From positions 124,001 to 188,000 of the forward strand of contig JARLIY010000103.1 of assembly GCA_031291475.1 (NCBI GenBank): a stretch of 64,000 nucleotides of DNA. Direction: 5' to 3'. The notes below the pieces were generated by a model. It searched no databases. It saw nothing but the letters and a program-made list of their open reading frames with translations, and had not been told where the DNA came from. The translations under genes and the position numbers were made by a program. Origin of the DNA: Xanthobacteraceae bacterium (GTDB lineage Bacteria; Pseudomonadota; Alphaproteobacteria; Rhizobiales; Xanthobacteraceae). Of this stretch, positions 41,481 through 50,674 are shown one piece after another (the first letter of the stretch is position 1; every line of letters begins with the position of its first letter).

Positions 41481-42674
41481 ATGTCGGTCACAACTCTGAG
41501 CTCGGAAGCGATTTCACCCACCCGCGACGAGGTCATTCGCCGGGCGCGCGGCTTGGCGCCGATGTTGCGCGAGCACGCGCAACAGGTGGAAACCGACCGG
41601 CGCATTGCGATCGAGACGATCGAAGCGATCGTCGGAGCTGGATTGGCGCGCATCCTTCAGCCGCGAAAATGGGGTGGATACGAAATCAGCCACGATGCCG
41701 CTTTCGATGTGGCAATTGAAATCGCCTCAGCGTGCGGCTCGACTGGCTGGTGCGCTAGTCTCCTCAACATTCATGATTGGTGGCTCGCCGCTTTCCCCGA
41801 GGAAGCGCAGCACGACGTTTGGCGCGACACGCCGGATCGCAACATCGCCGCCATGGTCTATCCGACTGGCAAGGCGACGCCCGTGGCGGGCGGGTATCAG
41901 CTGTCTGGGCGCTGGGCGTTTGTCAGCGGCGTCGATTACAGCGAATGGGCGATCGTCGCAGCGATGGTCTTTGGTCCGCAAGGTCCGCCGCACGCTAGGC
42001 AATTCCTGATCCCGCGGAAGGATTATGCGATCGAGGACACCTGGTACAACGTCGGAATGCGGGGGACTGGAAGCAACGACCTCCTGGTTCAGGACGTAAA
42101 CGTTCCCGCGCATCGTACGTTGGCAATGGACGACTTCCGCGAAGGCACGACACCGGGCTCACGTGTCAACGCCGGACCGCTCTATCGGGGCGCGATGATT
42201 TGCACGTTTCCGCATGCGCTGTCCGCGCCCGCTCTGGGCGTAGCGCGCGGCGCCCTCACCAACTGGCTCAACTGGACGCGAGAGAAAGTCGCGACATCGA
42301 CTGGTGAAGCCGTAGCGGAATGGCCGCACGTGCAAATGCGCATCACCCAGACCGAACTCGATCTGGACAGCGCAGAGTTATTGCTGCGGCGCAATCTCGA
42401 TATCATTCGCGACGGTGGTCCCAGCGACGCCGCCGCACGTACGCGGAGCTTTGCCACTTATGGCTATGCGGTACGCACGATCTGCACGGCCGTCGACACT
42501 TTATTTGACATGAGCGGCGCGCGCGGTATGCGCGACGAGAATCTGATCCAGCGGGCCTGGCGGGATGTGCATGCCATCGCCGCGCATGTCGGACTAAGCA
42601 CGGATCTCAGCGGCCAGTCGCGCGGACGGTTTCTGCTCGGGCTCCCACGCGATCCGAAAGTGCGGATGTACTGA
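41481..42674 (+). CDS. Flavin-dependent monooxygenase, acyl-CoA-dehydrogenase fold (HsaA/HpaH type)
   Basis: This 397-residue group D flavin monooxygenase has RILQPRKWGGYEISHDAAFD, then ACGSTGWCASLLNIHDWWL (the STGW motif of HsaA-like oxygenases), then SGVDYSEWAIVAAMVFGP, and a helical C-domain with LFDMSGARGMRDENLIQRAWRD. Such enzymes use reduced flavin from a partner reductase to hydroxylate phenols ortho, making catechols. The next gene is an extradiol dioxygenase, so the pair would hydroxylate and then cleave a ring. ATG 41481 is chosen because GGAG lies seven bases before it; ATG 41466 is possible. No reductase gene is nearby. Confidence 0.85.
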   Translation: MSVTTLSSEAISPTRDEVIRRARGLAPMLREHAQQVETDRRIAIETIEAIVGAGLARILQPRKWGGYEISHDAAFDVAIEIASACGSTGWCASLLNIHDWWLAAFPEEAQHDVWRDTPDRNIAAMVYPTGKATPVAGGYQLSGRWAFVSGVDYSEWAIVAAMVFGPQGPPHARQFLIPRKDYAIEDTWYNVGMRGTGSNDLLVQDVNVPAHRTLAMDDFREGTTPGSRVNAGPLYRGAMICTFPHALSAPALGVARGALTNWLNWTREKVATSTGEAVAEWPHVQMRITQTELDLDSAELLLRRNLDIIRDGGPSDAAARTRSFATYGYAVRTICTAVDTLFDMSGARGMRDENLIQRAWRDVHAIAAHVGLSTDLSGQSRGRFLLGLPRDPKVRMY

Positions 42675-42716
42675 GAGCGCGCTTACCGCCTGTCCTTTGG
42701 TTCTTGGAGGAAAACG

Positions 42717-43730
42717 ATGGTCAACCGCTTAATCTCGCAGCTCGCTCATATCGAAGTGATCACGCCAAAGCCGGAAGAATCGCTTCGGTTTTATCGGGAT
42801 GTATTGGGCCTCGAAGTATCGGGACAAGCAGGGCAGTCCGTCTATTTGCGCGGATGGGGCGAGTTCTTCTTTCATAGCTTGCAGATTACCGAGGGCCCGG
42901 CTCCCGCAGTTGCACATAGCGCTTGGCGGACCGAAGGACCGGACGAGCTGACTGAGGCGGTCGCGCGGATAGAACGAGCGGGCGCTGGGCTCGGCTGGCG
43001 CGACGCGGACATGGGGCAGGGTCCGGCGTATCGCTACCGCAGCCCCGGCGGGCACGTGCACGAAGTGTTTTGGGAGGTCGAGCGATATCGGCCAAGCCCC
43101 GAGCTCGCACCGCTCTATCCCAACAGGCCGCAGCGCTACGTCCCGAGAGGCGCCGCAGTAAGGCGCATCGATCATGTGACATTTAACACCGACGATACGT
43201 TGCGCGACGCGCACTGGTATCGGGACGTGCTCGGCTACCGGTTCACGGAGCTAATCCGTTTCGACCACGCGCCAAATGTCGTTCTTGGCGCATTCGTTTC
43301 AACGACGCCGATGTCGCACGATCTCGGGCTGATCAGGGACGCTATCGATCGTTCGGGCAAGCTTAGCGGGGTCCCGGGACGAACCAATCACATTGCATTC
43401 TGGCTCGACCAGCGCGAGGATGTGCTGCGCGCTTGCGAAGTCTATCGCGAGAACGGAGTGGAGCTGGAATTCGGTCCAGGGCGCCACGGCGTCGGAGAGA
43501 ACTTTTTCACCTATGTGCGCGAACCGGGCGGCATGCGCGTTGAATTGTTCTCGAGCGGATATCTGCAGTATGCGCCGGATCTATTTCCGTTCGAGTGGCG
43601 GGTTTCGAAAGGGGCGCTGAACTTCTGGAGCCCGTCGCAGCTCGCGCCCGAACCGTTCCTATTCGACGCCTTTCCGCCGGTCGAGGCCGAAAAACATACG
43701 CGATCGGCTGCACAAGCTGTGGCGCATTAA
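42717..43730 (+). CDS. Extradiol dioxygenase, catechol 2,3-dioxygenase (XylE) type
   Basis: This 337-residue two-domain VOC protein begins with SQLAHIEVITPKPEESLRFY, a non-catalytic domain. The iron ligands in the second domain are His153 (IDHVTF), His225 (TNHIAFW) and Glu276 (MRVELF), at the spacing of XylE. It cleaves a catechol produced by the upstream monooxygenase. TTGGAGGA precedes the ATG. The C-terminal 40 residues extend beyond the usual domain and include FPFEWRVSKGALNFWSPSQ. Confidence 0.9.
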   Translation: MVNRLISQLAHIEVITPKPEESLRFYRDVLGLEVSGQAGQSVYLRGWGEFFFHSLQITEGPAPAVAHSAWRTEGPDELTEAVARIERAGAGLGWRDADMGQGPAYRYRSPGGHVHEVFWEVERYRPSPELAPLYPNRPQRYVPRGAAVRRIDHVTFNTDDTLRDAHWYRDVLGYRFTELIRFDHAPNVVLGAFVSTTPMSHDLGLIRDAIDRSGKLSGVPGRTNHIAFWLDQREDVLRACEVYRENGVELEFGPGRHGVGENFFTYVREPGGMRVELFSSGYLQYAPDLFPFEWRVSKGALNFWSPSQLAPEPFLFDAFPPVEAEKHTRSAAQAVAH

Positions 43731-43744
43731 GGCAACACCGCCGC

Positions 43745-44419
43745 ATGGAGCAAATTGTCAAACGGATGCAGAAACGCATTAAACCGCGCCCGTTGGCCGG
43801 CAGTGTCCGCAACCGCGCCACCCACGCTGCAATTATTGAAGCCGCCATCGCCATACTGAATGAACGCGGATATGGTGGCTTCACAATAGACGCTGTCGCG
43901 CGCCGCTGCGGCGCAGGAAAACCAACAATTTATCGATGGTGGAAGAGTAAGTCCGAACTCTTTATGGAGCTCTACAATCGCGAGAGCGCAGCCATGATGC
44001 CTGTCGAAGATTTAGGTTCGATACGCGCGGAGCTGATTGCGCAGATTAAATCGATCTTTGATTTCTGGCGAACAACGGCTTGTGGCCGGGCATTTCGCGG
44101 GATGATTGCCGAATCGCAGGCCGACGCGCGGTCACTGGCGCAATTGCGCGATCAATTCCTGCCGCCTCGCCGCAACCTCGCGCGCACAATCCTGGAACGG
44201 GCTCAGCGCCGAGGTGAGCTAGCTGGCGACAAAATCGGGACCGCGCTCGATCTCCTCTATGGCTTTTCGATTTATCATCTCATTACCGACCAGTTGCAGG
44301 ATGGCGCCGCGATCGAAGCGATGGTCGATCTTCTGGTTCAAGGCCTGGCGGGCGGCAGAGATCTGCCGACTGCGGACCAGATCATTGACCATCCACAACG
44401 GCTCGCGCGTCGAAGCTGA
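43745..44419 (+). CDS. TetR/AcrR-family transcriptional regulator
   Basis: The protein has 224 residues. The helix-turn-helix is at about residues 24-70: THAAIIEAAIAILNERGYGG, then TIDAVARRCGAGKPTIYRWW and KSKSELF, a classic TetR N-domain. The C-domain resembles TetR_C_11 (SIFDFWRTTACGRAFRGMIAESQ). It sits 14 bases after the dioxygenase gene and is read with it, so it likely controls its own cluster. The palindrome at 38934-38960 is the best operator candidate. ATG 43766 is an alternative start. Confidence 0.9.
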   Translation: MEQIVKRMQKRIKPRPLAGSVRNRATHAAIIEAAIAILNERGYGGFTIDAVARRCGAGKPTIYRWWKSKSELFMELYNRESAAMMPVEDLGSIRAELIAQIKSIFDFWRTTACGRAFRGMIAESQADARSLAQLRDQFLPPRRNLARTILERAQRRGELAGDKIGTALDLLYGFSIYHLITDQLQDGAAIEAMVDLLVQGLAGGRDLPTADQIIDHPQRLARRS

Positions 44420-44445
44420 TAGATCCATACGCCAAGGACCAAATA

Positions 44446-46254
44446 ATGAGTGACAAGCCACACTATCCGGAACCGTTTTCGCTTTCAGGGGACCGGCCGC
44501 CAGTAAACTATGATCGCGAGCCAACTTCTTCGGGAATGATAGCCGAGAAAGACGTCACCGTAGCGATGCGTGACGGTGTGAATCTATCGGTTGATCTCTA
44601 TCGCCCAAATGCCGAAGGACGATTTCCTGCTTTGCTGGCATTCTCGATCTACAACAAGGATCTGCAAGGTCCGGATGTCGCAGCGGCTTTGCCGCCGCAG
44701 CCGGCGTGGTCGTCGCTTTGGGCCGGCCCGCTCGAGGCCGGTGACACCAAGTTTTTCGTTACGCGCGGTTACGTGCACATCATTGGTTCGCCGCGAGGCG
44801 TCGGCAAGTCTGACGGCGGCGGCTCTCGGCAATGGGATAGTTACGATTTGATCGAATGGATCGCTCAACAGCCCTGGTGTGACGGTAACGTCGGTATGGT
44901 CGGGATCTCCGGCTTTGGTGCTGAGCAGCTGTTTGTCGCCCGACAGAATCCGCCGCACCTGAAGGCGGTCTTTCCGTACGATCCGCGCGGCGCCTACGGA
45001 AGCCTGGGGAGCTTCCGCGAGGAATATCCCGGCGGCGTAATTCATCTCTTCCGCTATTTGGTCATGCATTTCGCCGCCATTCACGGCGTCAAGGGCAAGC
45101 CAGGGGCACTACCGTCGGACAAGGAGGTCTTGTGGCAGCAAGCCATGAACAACCCGGACTATAAGATGTATCCGCACCTGTACAACGTGCTGACTCAAAA
45201 AGGTCAGCACATGCCACCATATTTCCAGCTCCTCATCGATCCCTATGATAGTGAGGCCAACGTCAAGGAAGCTGAGAGCAGCTTTGAAAAAATTAAGATT
45301 CCCACTTACACAGGGGCGGGCTGGTACGCCTACACTTACAAGACGCACCTTAACGGCGCTCAAACCTATTTTGAAAAAATAACTGCTCCTAAAAAACTGA
45401 TATTCTCAGGACCAGCGCACCTCGAACGTCCCTTCCACACGTTCCATAGTGAAATCCTGCGATGGTACGATTACTGGCTGAAGAACATCGACACCGGAAT
45501 TATGAACGAGCCCCCGGTGCGCTATTGGCTGATGGGCGCTAACGAATGGCGCACCGGTACCGACTGGCCGCTACCCGAAACGCAGTGGACAAAGTTCTAT
45601 CTCAACGCGTGGGAGCGGCTGCGGACGGCACCGTTCACGCCCTCAAGCGCCGAGGACGAGCTTCCCCCGGATGCGTTCGTGCAGATGCCACCCACCCAGA
45701 CAAATGCGGTGCAGCGCCTACGCTATATGACCGATCCGCTTCCGGCGGATGTTCTCGTCGCAGGCCCGTCGGTTCTCAATCTGTTCGCCGAGATCGATCA
45801 GAACGACACGAATTGGGTTATAACCTTGAAGGACATTGGACCGGACCCATCAGTGCGCTCCGGCCGTGAGGGCGAGCGCGAACTTCCCGCCGGCCTTCCC
45901 GAACGCGAACTGACTCGCGGGTGGCTTAAAGCGTCTCATCGCGCCGTCGACAAAGAGCGCTCGAAACCGTGGCGACCGTGGCGTCCCTTAACCCGCACGG
46001 CACAGAAGAAAGTCAATCCTGGAGAAATCACCGAATACGCCATCGAGATTCTGGCGACCGCTAATCTGTTCCGCCGCGGCCATCGAATTTGCATCGAGAT
46101 TGCCAGCGCCGATATGCCGACCGGAGTCGCCGGCGCGACTAACACCGAATACATTCCTAATCATATCGTGAGTAGCCGGACGACGTTGCACAAGATCTAT
46201 CACGATGTGAGACGGCCTTCGCATCTGTTACTGCCGGTGATTCCGCAGCAATAA
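44446..46254 (+). CDS. CocE/NonD-family hydrolase (S15 peptidase type)
   Basis: The protein has 602 residues. The N-terminal S15 domain has VAMRDGVNLSVDLYRPNAEG, GYVHIIGSPRGVGKSDGG and the nucleophile elbow GISGFG (Ser155). The acid would be within the segment around GAGWYAYTYKTHL and the base in SGPAHLERPFHTFHSE. A C-terminal jelly-roll domain (PEP-XPro-type, GEITEYAIEILATANLFRRG) completes the family architecture. Relatives are cocaine esterase and acyl hydrolases. It could cleave an ester or amide in the compound that the cluster degrades. AAGGA precedes the ATG. Confidence 0.88.
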   Translation: MSDKPHYPEPFSLSGDRPPVNYDREPTSSGMIAEKDVTVAMRDGVNLSVDLYRPNAEGRFPALLAFSIYNKDLQGPDVAAALPPQPAWSSLWAGPLEAGDTKFFVTRGYVHIIGSPRGVGKSDGGGSRQWDSYDLIEWIAQQPWCDGNVGMVGISGFGAEQLFVARQNPPHLKAVFPYDPRGAYGSLGSFREEYPGGVIHLFRYLVMHFAAIHGVKGKPGALPSDKEVLWQQAMNNPDYKMYPHLYNVLTQKGQHMPPYFQLLIDPYDSEANVKEAESSFEKIKIPTYTGAGWYAYTYKTHLNGAQTYFEKITAPKKLIFSGPAHLERPFHTFHSEILRWYDYWLKNIDTGIMNEPPVRYWLMGANEWRTGTDWPLPETQWTKFYLNAWERLRTAPFTPSSAEDELPPDAFVQMPPTQTNAVQRLRYMTDPLPADVLVAGPSVLNLFAEIDQNDTNWVITLKDIGPDPSVRSGREGERELPAGLPERELTRGWLKASHRAVDKERSKPWRPWRPLTRTAQKKVNPGEITEYAIEILATANLFRRGHRICIEIASADMPTGVAGATNTEYIPNHIVSSRTTLHKIYHDVRRPSHLLLPVIPQQ

Positions 46255-46303
46255 CCACATCGAGGGCCGCGCGGCTGTTTGTATCTTAGCAGGGGAGGAA
46301 AAT

Positions 46304-46876
46304 GTGGACTTCAAACCCGTCAGACGCGTCGTGATCGGTCATGATCGAGCTGGAAAGGCAGTCGCGTTATATGATGGCGATCTGAAACCGAAACAACGCA
46401 GCGCCGGCGGAAACGCAGTGACGACGCTTTGGGTGACCAGCGAATTTCCCGTGGACGTCAACGGAGCAGGTGATCGCGGTGAGACGCAAACAGGTGTGCC
46501 GCCGCCGCCAAACGGGACAGTGTTTCGTATTGTCGATTTTCCGCCTCCTGCCAACGCGGCCGTGCCTTCGCCTGTCGACCATGACAGGGTGCTGATAGCG
46601 ATGGGGATCGATCCTGCGACTCAGGGCTACGCCAGACATCCTAATACGCATAGAACTAAAAGCATCGACTACGCGATCGTGCTCGATGGCGAAATCGACA
46701 TGCTCATGGACGATTCAGAAGTCCATGTGAAGAGCGGCGATGTCTTGGTTCAACAGAGCACTAACCACGCTTGGGTTAATAATAGCGGAAGGAACTGCCG
46801 CATAGCATTTGTTCTGATCGATGCGAAAACTCCAAGCGCGTGGCAGCAGAGATGGACAGGTAAGATTATTAAATAG
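46304..46876 (+). CDS. Single-domain cupin protein
   Basis: This 190-residue protein has a GTG start with AGGGGAGG upstream. The N-terminal strand RRVVIGHDRAGKAVALYDGD resembles that of the truncated paralogue at 38455. The cupin barrel has HPNTHRTKSIDYAIVLDGEI (motif 1) and SGDVLVQQSTNHAWVNNSG (motif 2), with histidines suited to bind a metal. Cupins of this type act as dioxygenases, isomerases or hydrolases of ring-opened acids; the exact reaction cannot be inferred. It is the seventh plus-strand gene of the cluster. Confidence 0.85.
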   Translation: MDFKPVRRVVIGHDRAGKAVALYDGDLKPKQRSAGGNAVTTLWVTSEFPVDVNGAGDRGETQTGVPPPPNGTVFRIVDFPPPANAAVPSPVDHDRVLIAMGIDPATQGYARHPNTHRTKSIDYAIVLDGEIDMLMDDSEVHVKSGDVLVQQSTNHAWVNNSGRNCRIAFVLIDAKTPSAWQQRWTGKIIK

Positions 46877-47222
46877 CTCCGCCGGCTTGGACGTACGGAT
46901 GGTTTTCCCTCCGTTCCCTGCGCTAGTTCGCTATGTCGCTTTCGTCGCCTCGGGGTGATTGTGCACTTGGAGAAGTTCTTGTCGGCGAACCGCCAATAGG
47001 CGGTGCGCCTCGTTATTGGCGCGGCAATTGATGTTTCGGAGCGTTCACTCGGAGCAAACTGCCAGGAGTTACGAGGGGTGCGCCCCATGCGGGCTGTGGT
47101 CCACGCCGAAATGTGGCCTTCTGGCCCGAGGCGGACATCGAAAAGCGACCGACGAATGTCCGCTTTCAGTAAAAGCGAACAGCGAATGCTAACGCTGCCT
47201 CGACCGGGCGGGGTCGCGATTG

Positions 47223-47248
47223 GTTCCGATAAGGGGGTTTATCGGAAC
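47223..47248. repeat. Palindrome copy 1 (GTTCCGATAA / TTATCGGAAC)
   Basis: A perfect ten-base inverted repeat with a six-base loop (GGGGGT). Together with copy 2 at 47423-47446 it brackets about 175 bases. The hairpin lies about 350 bases after the cupin stop with no T-run, so it is not a convincing terminator. Confidence 0.7.
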
Positions 47249-47422
47249 TAAGCTAAAGAGGGGTTGCGAGACGCGCCGCCCGAGGCTGCTCGCATTTGTT
47301 CGTGGGTGACTTTGTGGGTAGGGCACCCCTGGCGGCGAAAACCTGAGTCAATTCAAGAGGGGGAGGCGGAGGGGGCCTCTGCCATGCAAAACCCGGTTTC
47401 TGTGTGGCTCAATCAAAATAGG

Positions 47423-47446
47423 TTCCGATAACGGCATTTATCGGAA
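47423..47446. repeat. Palindrome copy 2 (TTCCGATAA / TTATCGGAA)
   Basis: A nine-base perfect inverted repeat with a six-base loop (CGGCAT), sharing its arms and the preceding G with copy 1. It lies about 114 bases before the exported hydrolase gene. Confidence 0.7.
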
Positions 47447-47536
47447 GTCAATGACTTTATCCTGAGCTACTCATCGTGGGCTATTCTGGCGCTCGCCTTC
47501 GAGAAGCAATTGATCTGTAATAAGGGAGGAATCGTT

Positions 47537-48847
47537 ATGGACCGCCGCGGTCTTCTTCGCTCCTTCGCTGCCGCCAGTATTGGCGCGGGCCTTGCGGCTA
47601 CACGCGGGCCGGCGTTCGCCGGCGCGGAGGATGAGACCATGACCAAGCGCTTTGCCGAACAACGTTGGGCGCTCGACAACATCATTCGTGCCAACGGTAT
47701 CGATTGGGACCAGCCGCGTTCACTCTATCTTTCGGCGCCGTGCGGCGTGGAGGCGAGTGCCGATTTCGCGGCCATCCGCGCGCGCGTGCAGAAGATGGCC
47801 GATATCGGCCCGGTCTTCGAAAGCACCGCCAAGCGCCGGGAGGCCAGGGCGCGCGCCGCCGAGGCCGAGGGCAATCTCATCACCGCGCGTGACAATTGGT
47901 TTATGGCGGCCGTCCACTATGGCGCTGCCGAGTGGCCCTATGATGATTCCAGCAAGCCCCACCTAGACCTGCATGCCAAGAAGCGGGCGTGCTACGCCAA
48001 TTACGCTCGGCTCGCCGATCACAAGGTCGAGGCGGTTTCTATCCCCTTCCACGATAAAACGATCCCGGCCTGGCTGCATCTGCCGCCCGGCTACGGCGGC
48101 GGCCGAGTGCCGGTCGTCATTGCCATTCCAGGAATGGACAGCTTCAAGGAGATCAATGTCGCGCTGGCGAACGACCGCTGGCTCGCGCGCGGCGTTGCGG
48201 TGCTAGCGATCGACGGACCGGGCCAATACGAAAGCCCGCTTCTGGGGGTCTATGTTTCGATGCAGAACTGGATCGATGCCGGGCCGGCGCTGGTCGATTG
48301 GCTCGTCCGCCGGCAGGAGGTGGACGCGCAGAAAATCGGGGTGGCCGGGGTGAGTTTTGGCTCCTTCTTCAGCACCATAATGGTTGCCCACGAGCCGCGC
48401 ATCGCCGCGACCGCGGTGATGTCGACCTGCCTTGAGCCGGGCTGCCACACCATTTTCGAGGAGGCATCGCCGACCTTCAAGAAGCGCTTCATGTGGATGG
48501 CGAACTATACTGACGAGGGCAAATTCGACGAATTCGTCAAGACGCTGACCCGGGAAGACCACGCCGAAAAAATCCGCAGTCCTTATCTGGTGGTGGCGGG
48601 GGAGGCCGATGAATTGAGCCCGCTCGAATATACCGAGCGAATGATCGCAACGATGAGCGCGCCGCGCCAGCTCGTTATCTACGCCGAAAGTCGTCATTCG
48701 GTCGGCAATGTGCCGGCAGCCAACCTCGGCCCATTCCCGCCGACGCTCGTCGCCGATTGGTTGGTGGCGCGGCTTGCCGGCAAATCATTCAAGAGCGAGC
48801 GCTGGTTTGTGGAGCCCACCGGGCGGATTGCCGTGTCCTCTTTATAA
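47537..48847 (+). CDS. Tat-exported alpha/beta hydrolase of pseudooxynicotine-hydrolase type
   Basis: The protein has 436 residues. A twin-arginine signal (MDRRGLLRSFAAASIGAGLA, cleavage near AFAGA) is followed by a helical cap (about 40-160) and a hydrolase core: IPAWLHLPPGYGGGRVPVVI, VLAIDGPGQYESPL, nucleophile elbow GVSFGS (Ser273), acid in GEADELSP and base in ESRHSVGN. It is a distant paralogue of the cytoplasmic hydrolase at 39019. Export to the periplasm is unusual for this family and suggests that it acts on the substrate before uptake. ATG 47537 is chosen for its GGGAGGA; an earlier start would spoil the signal. Confidence 0.85.
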   Translation: MDRRGLLRSFAAASIGAGLAATRGPAFAGAEDETMTKRFAEQRWALDNIIRANGIDWDQPRSLYLSAPCGVEASADFAAIRARVQKMADIGPVFESTAKRREARARAAEAEGNLITARDNWFMAAVHYGAAEWPYDDSSKPHLDLHAKKRACYANYARLADHKVEAVSIPFHDKTIPAWLHLPPGYGGGRVPVVIAIPGMDSFKEINVALANDRWLARGVAVLAIDGPGQYESPLLGVYVSMQNWIDAGPALVDWLVRRQEVDAQKIGVAGVSFGSFFSTIMVAHEPRIAATAVMSTCLEPGCHTIFEEASPTFKKRFMWMANYTDEGKFDEFVKTLTREDHAEKIRSPYLVVAGEADELSPLEYTERMIATMSAPRQLVIYAESRHSVGNVPAANLGPFPPTLVADWLVARLAGKSFKSERWFVEPTGRIAVSSL

Positions 48848-48865
48848 CGCGCGGCGCAGGACCTA

Positions 48866-49076
48866 GTGGCGCGCACTGATGTCATCGTGCTGGGAGATTG
48901 CCGGCACCTCGATTGCGCTCCATCTCGTCAAGCGCGGCCTATCCGTTGCCTTGGCAGATCGCGGTTTCGCCTGCTTCAGGACCGCTGAGCCTCCTCAGCA
49001 AGTTTTTCATCGTTCCAACGCGCTTTCAGCAATGGCACTCGTCGCAACATCGCGCGCGACCCGGTCGGCGCTTTAG
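48866..49076 (+). pseudogene. FAD-dependent oxidoreductase, frameshifted N-terminal remnant
   Basis: From GTG 48866 the sequence reads ARTDVIVLG. A frame change then occurs within the glycine-rich loop, and the next frame reads IAGTSIALHLVKRGLSVALADR. Joined, these give the dinucleotide-binding start of DadA-type oxidoreductases (GxGxxGxxxA...G-x-x-V). Similarity ends about residue 35 and the frame closes at 49076. Two or so bases are lost in the GGG run, and everything after the first 100 bases is missing. Confidence 0.7.
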
Positions 49077-50674
49077 TGTCCAGTCACAACGCGCGCCACT
49101 CTGTCCGGGTCCTTTGGCAAGGCGTCGCCACGCCAGCAAACGTGCAAATCCGGTCTGACAAGAAGGTAGTCGACGTCATACGCGCGCCGAGCAGCTTCGC
49201 TCTCAATGTCGAGCGTCGAGAAAGGCGCCCCGACGGCACCGAAGGCTGTTCGTAAACCCGCGGCGCCGTCTTTGTTTCGACCGAGCCGCAAAAGCGTGAA
49301 CCCGTCGGCGATCCGATCGTGCACCGAGATTTCACCGGGCTTGAGCCAAACATGCGGCAAACGCGCACCAGGCCAACTCGTTGGCACATATTCCTCGATG
49401 TTTGGCGCGGGCCCGCCGGGTTCGTCGCAAATCACCGGAGAACCGGCATAGCGATAGCCCAGCTCGGCACCGATGACGCGGAACGTTTTCGGCGCCTCCT
49501 CTCTGGCAATTGCCAACAGATTGGCCAACGCGGCCCTGCCTTCAGCAGTGTCGTCCTCGATGTTCGGACGATAGGCGGCGCGCCATTTCATCCGGCCCGC
49601 TGTGCCGCCGCCGGAGGCTTTGACGTTAATTGCGCCAATCGGCCGCCGCTCGGCTTCGTAGGACTGTAGCAACGTCCGGCCACCCCAGCCTCGCAGCATC
49701 GCGGCAAGCTTCCAGGAGATGTCGATTGCATCGCCGACGCCGGTATTCATGCCGAGACCGCCGGTCGGAATTACAAGGTGGGCTGCATCTCCGGCGATAA
49801 AGACACGACCCTGCTGATAATGCTCCGCTAGCAGCAGCCTTTGCACCCATTTTGCGCAATGCACCATCTCGTATTTCACCGGCGTGCCGACGGTTGTCTC
49901 GAACAATTGCGCCATGTCCTCGTCCTTCTCGACGACGGCATGAAGCGTGAAGTGCTTGCGCGAGTCTTGGACAATCATCAACGTCCAATGGTCGTCGATG
50001 CGGTGATAATGCCGGGCACGCGGCGCGCGTACCTTGTCGTAAAGCTCCGGACAATGGAAAAGGGCCTGACGCATCTCCAAGAGGTGCGGCTCGCCTTCCA
50101 TTTTGAAGCCGAGCTGCTTGCGAACCGCGCTCGATCCGCCGTCGCAACCGACCATGTATCGGGCACGGATCGCGATTGTATCACCGTTTGTTTTTCTGAC
50201 TTGCGCTGCAACCCCGTCCGGGTCTTCAGTGTACGATAGCAATTCATGGCCAAATCTCAGCGCCAGATTTGGAATCCGTTCCGCAATGGATTTGAGCAAC
50301 GGCTCGAGAGTGTATTGGGAAATGATTTGATAGGGTTCGAGCGGCATCGACCCGTCCATAGTGGCGTCACGCTGGGCCCTGGCTTGCGCCACCGTGGGAT
50401 AAGCCATCTTGAACAGCGGCGGCCGCATCAGATCGAACACCAGATAAGTGTCCATCGGCCACTCCGGCGGATACCCCGCAGCGCGCACAGTATCGACCAG
50501 ACCGAGACGACGGAAAATCTCCATCGTCCGCGGATTGCACCGCTCCATTTTCGGATAACCTAGCGGCGCTTCATTCTTTTCGATCAGGATGCAGCGGATA
50601 CCGCGCTTGCCGAGATCGATACTTAGTGTGAGGCCGACGGGGCCGGCGCCAACGATAAGAACTTCCGTGTCCAT
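49073..50674 (-). CDS. FAD-dependent aromatic hydroxylase (MhpA/PHBH-like)
   Basis: The protein has 533 residues. The FAD motif GAGPVGLTLSIDLGKRG is at residues 9-25, the DG motif is VGCDGGSSAVRK and the GD motif is VFIAGDAAHLVIPTGGLGMNTG. A C-terminal thioredoxin-like tail follows (IADGFTLLRLG), as in MhpA, PheA and related phenol hydroxylases. It adds one hydroxyl to a phenolic acid using NAD(P)H and oxygen. It ends next to the FAD-oxidoreductase remnant and shares direction with the aldolase and SLC13 carrier, all on the minus strand. Confidence 0.9.
   Translation of the reverse strand: MDTEVLIVGAGPVGLTLSIDLGKRGIRCILIEKNEAPLGYPKMERCNPRTMEIFRRLGLVDTVRAAGYPPEWPMDTYLVFDLMRPPLFKMAYPTVAQARAQRDATMDGSMPLEPYQIISQYTLEPLLKSIAERIPNLALRFGHELLSYTEDPDGVAAQVRKTNGDTIAIRARYMVGCDGGSSAVRKQLGFKMEGEPHLLEMRQALFHCPELYDKVRAPRARHYHRIDDHWTLMIVQDSRKHFTLHAVVEKDEDMAQLFETTVGTPVKYEMVHCAKWVQRLLLAEHYQQGRVFIAGDAAHLVIPTGGLGMNTGVGDAIDISWKLAAMLRGWGGRTLLQSYEAERRPIGAINVKASGGGTAGRMKWRAAYRPNIEDDTAEGRAALANLLAIAREEAPKTFRVIGAELGYRYAGSPVICDEPGGPAPNIEEYVPTSWPGARLPHVWLKPGEISVHDRIADGFTLLRLGRNKDGAAGLRTAFGAVGAPFSTLDIESEAARRAYDVDYLLVRPDLHVCWRGDALPKDPDRVARVVTGH

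Larger units (their letters stand above)
46877..47536. other. Gene-free region with two copies of a hairpin and repeat-like fragments
   Basis: No gene is supported in about 660 bases. The stretch holds a dispersed motif at 47156 (ATGTCCGCTT), a palindrome at 47223-47248, a fragment resembling the att-like repeat at 47281-47322 (TTGTTCGTGGGTGACTTTG), and a second palindrome at 47423-47446. The ribosome site of the next gene (GGGAGGA) is at its right end. Confidence 0.55.

Noticed and set aside
40058-41653. 531-codon minus-strand open frame opposite the MFS gene
   Set aside because: It is hydrophilic and repetitive in composition and overlaps two well-supported genes with good ribosome sites; it is a shadow frame.
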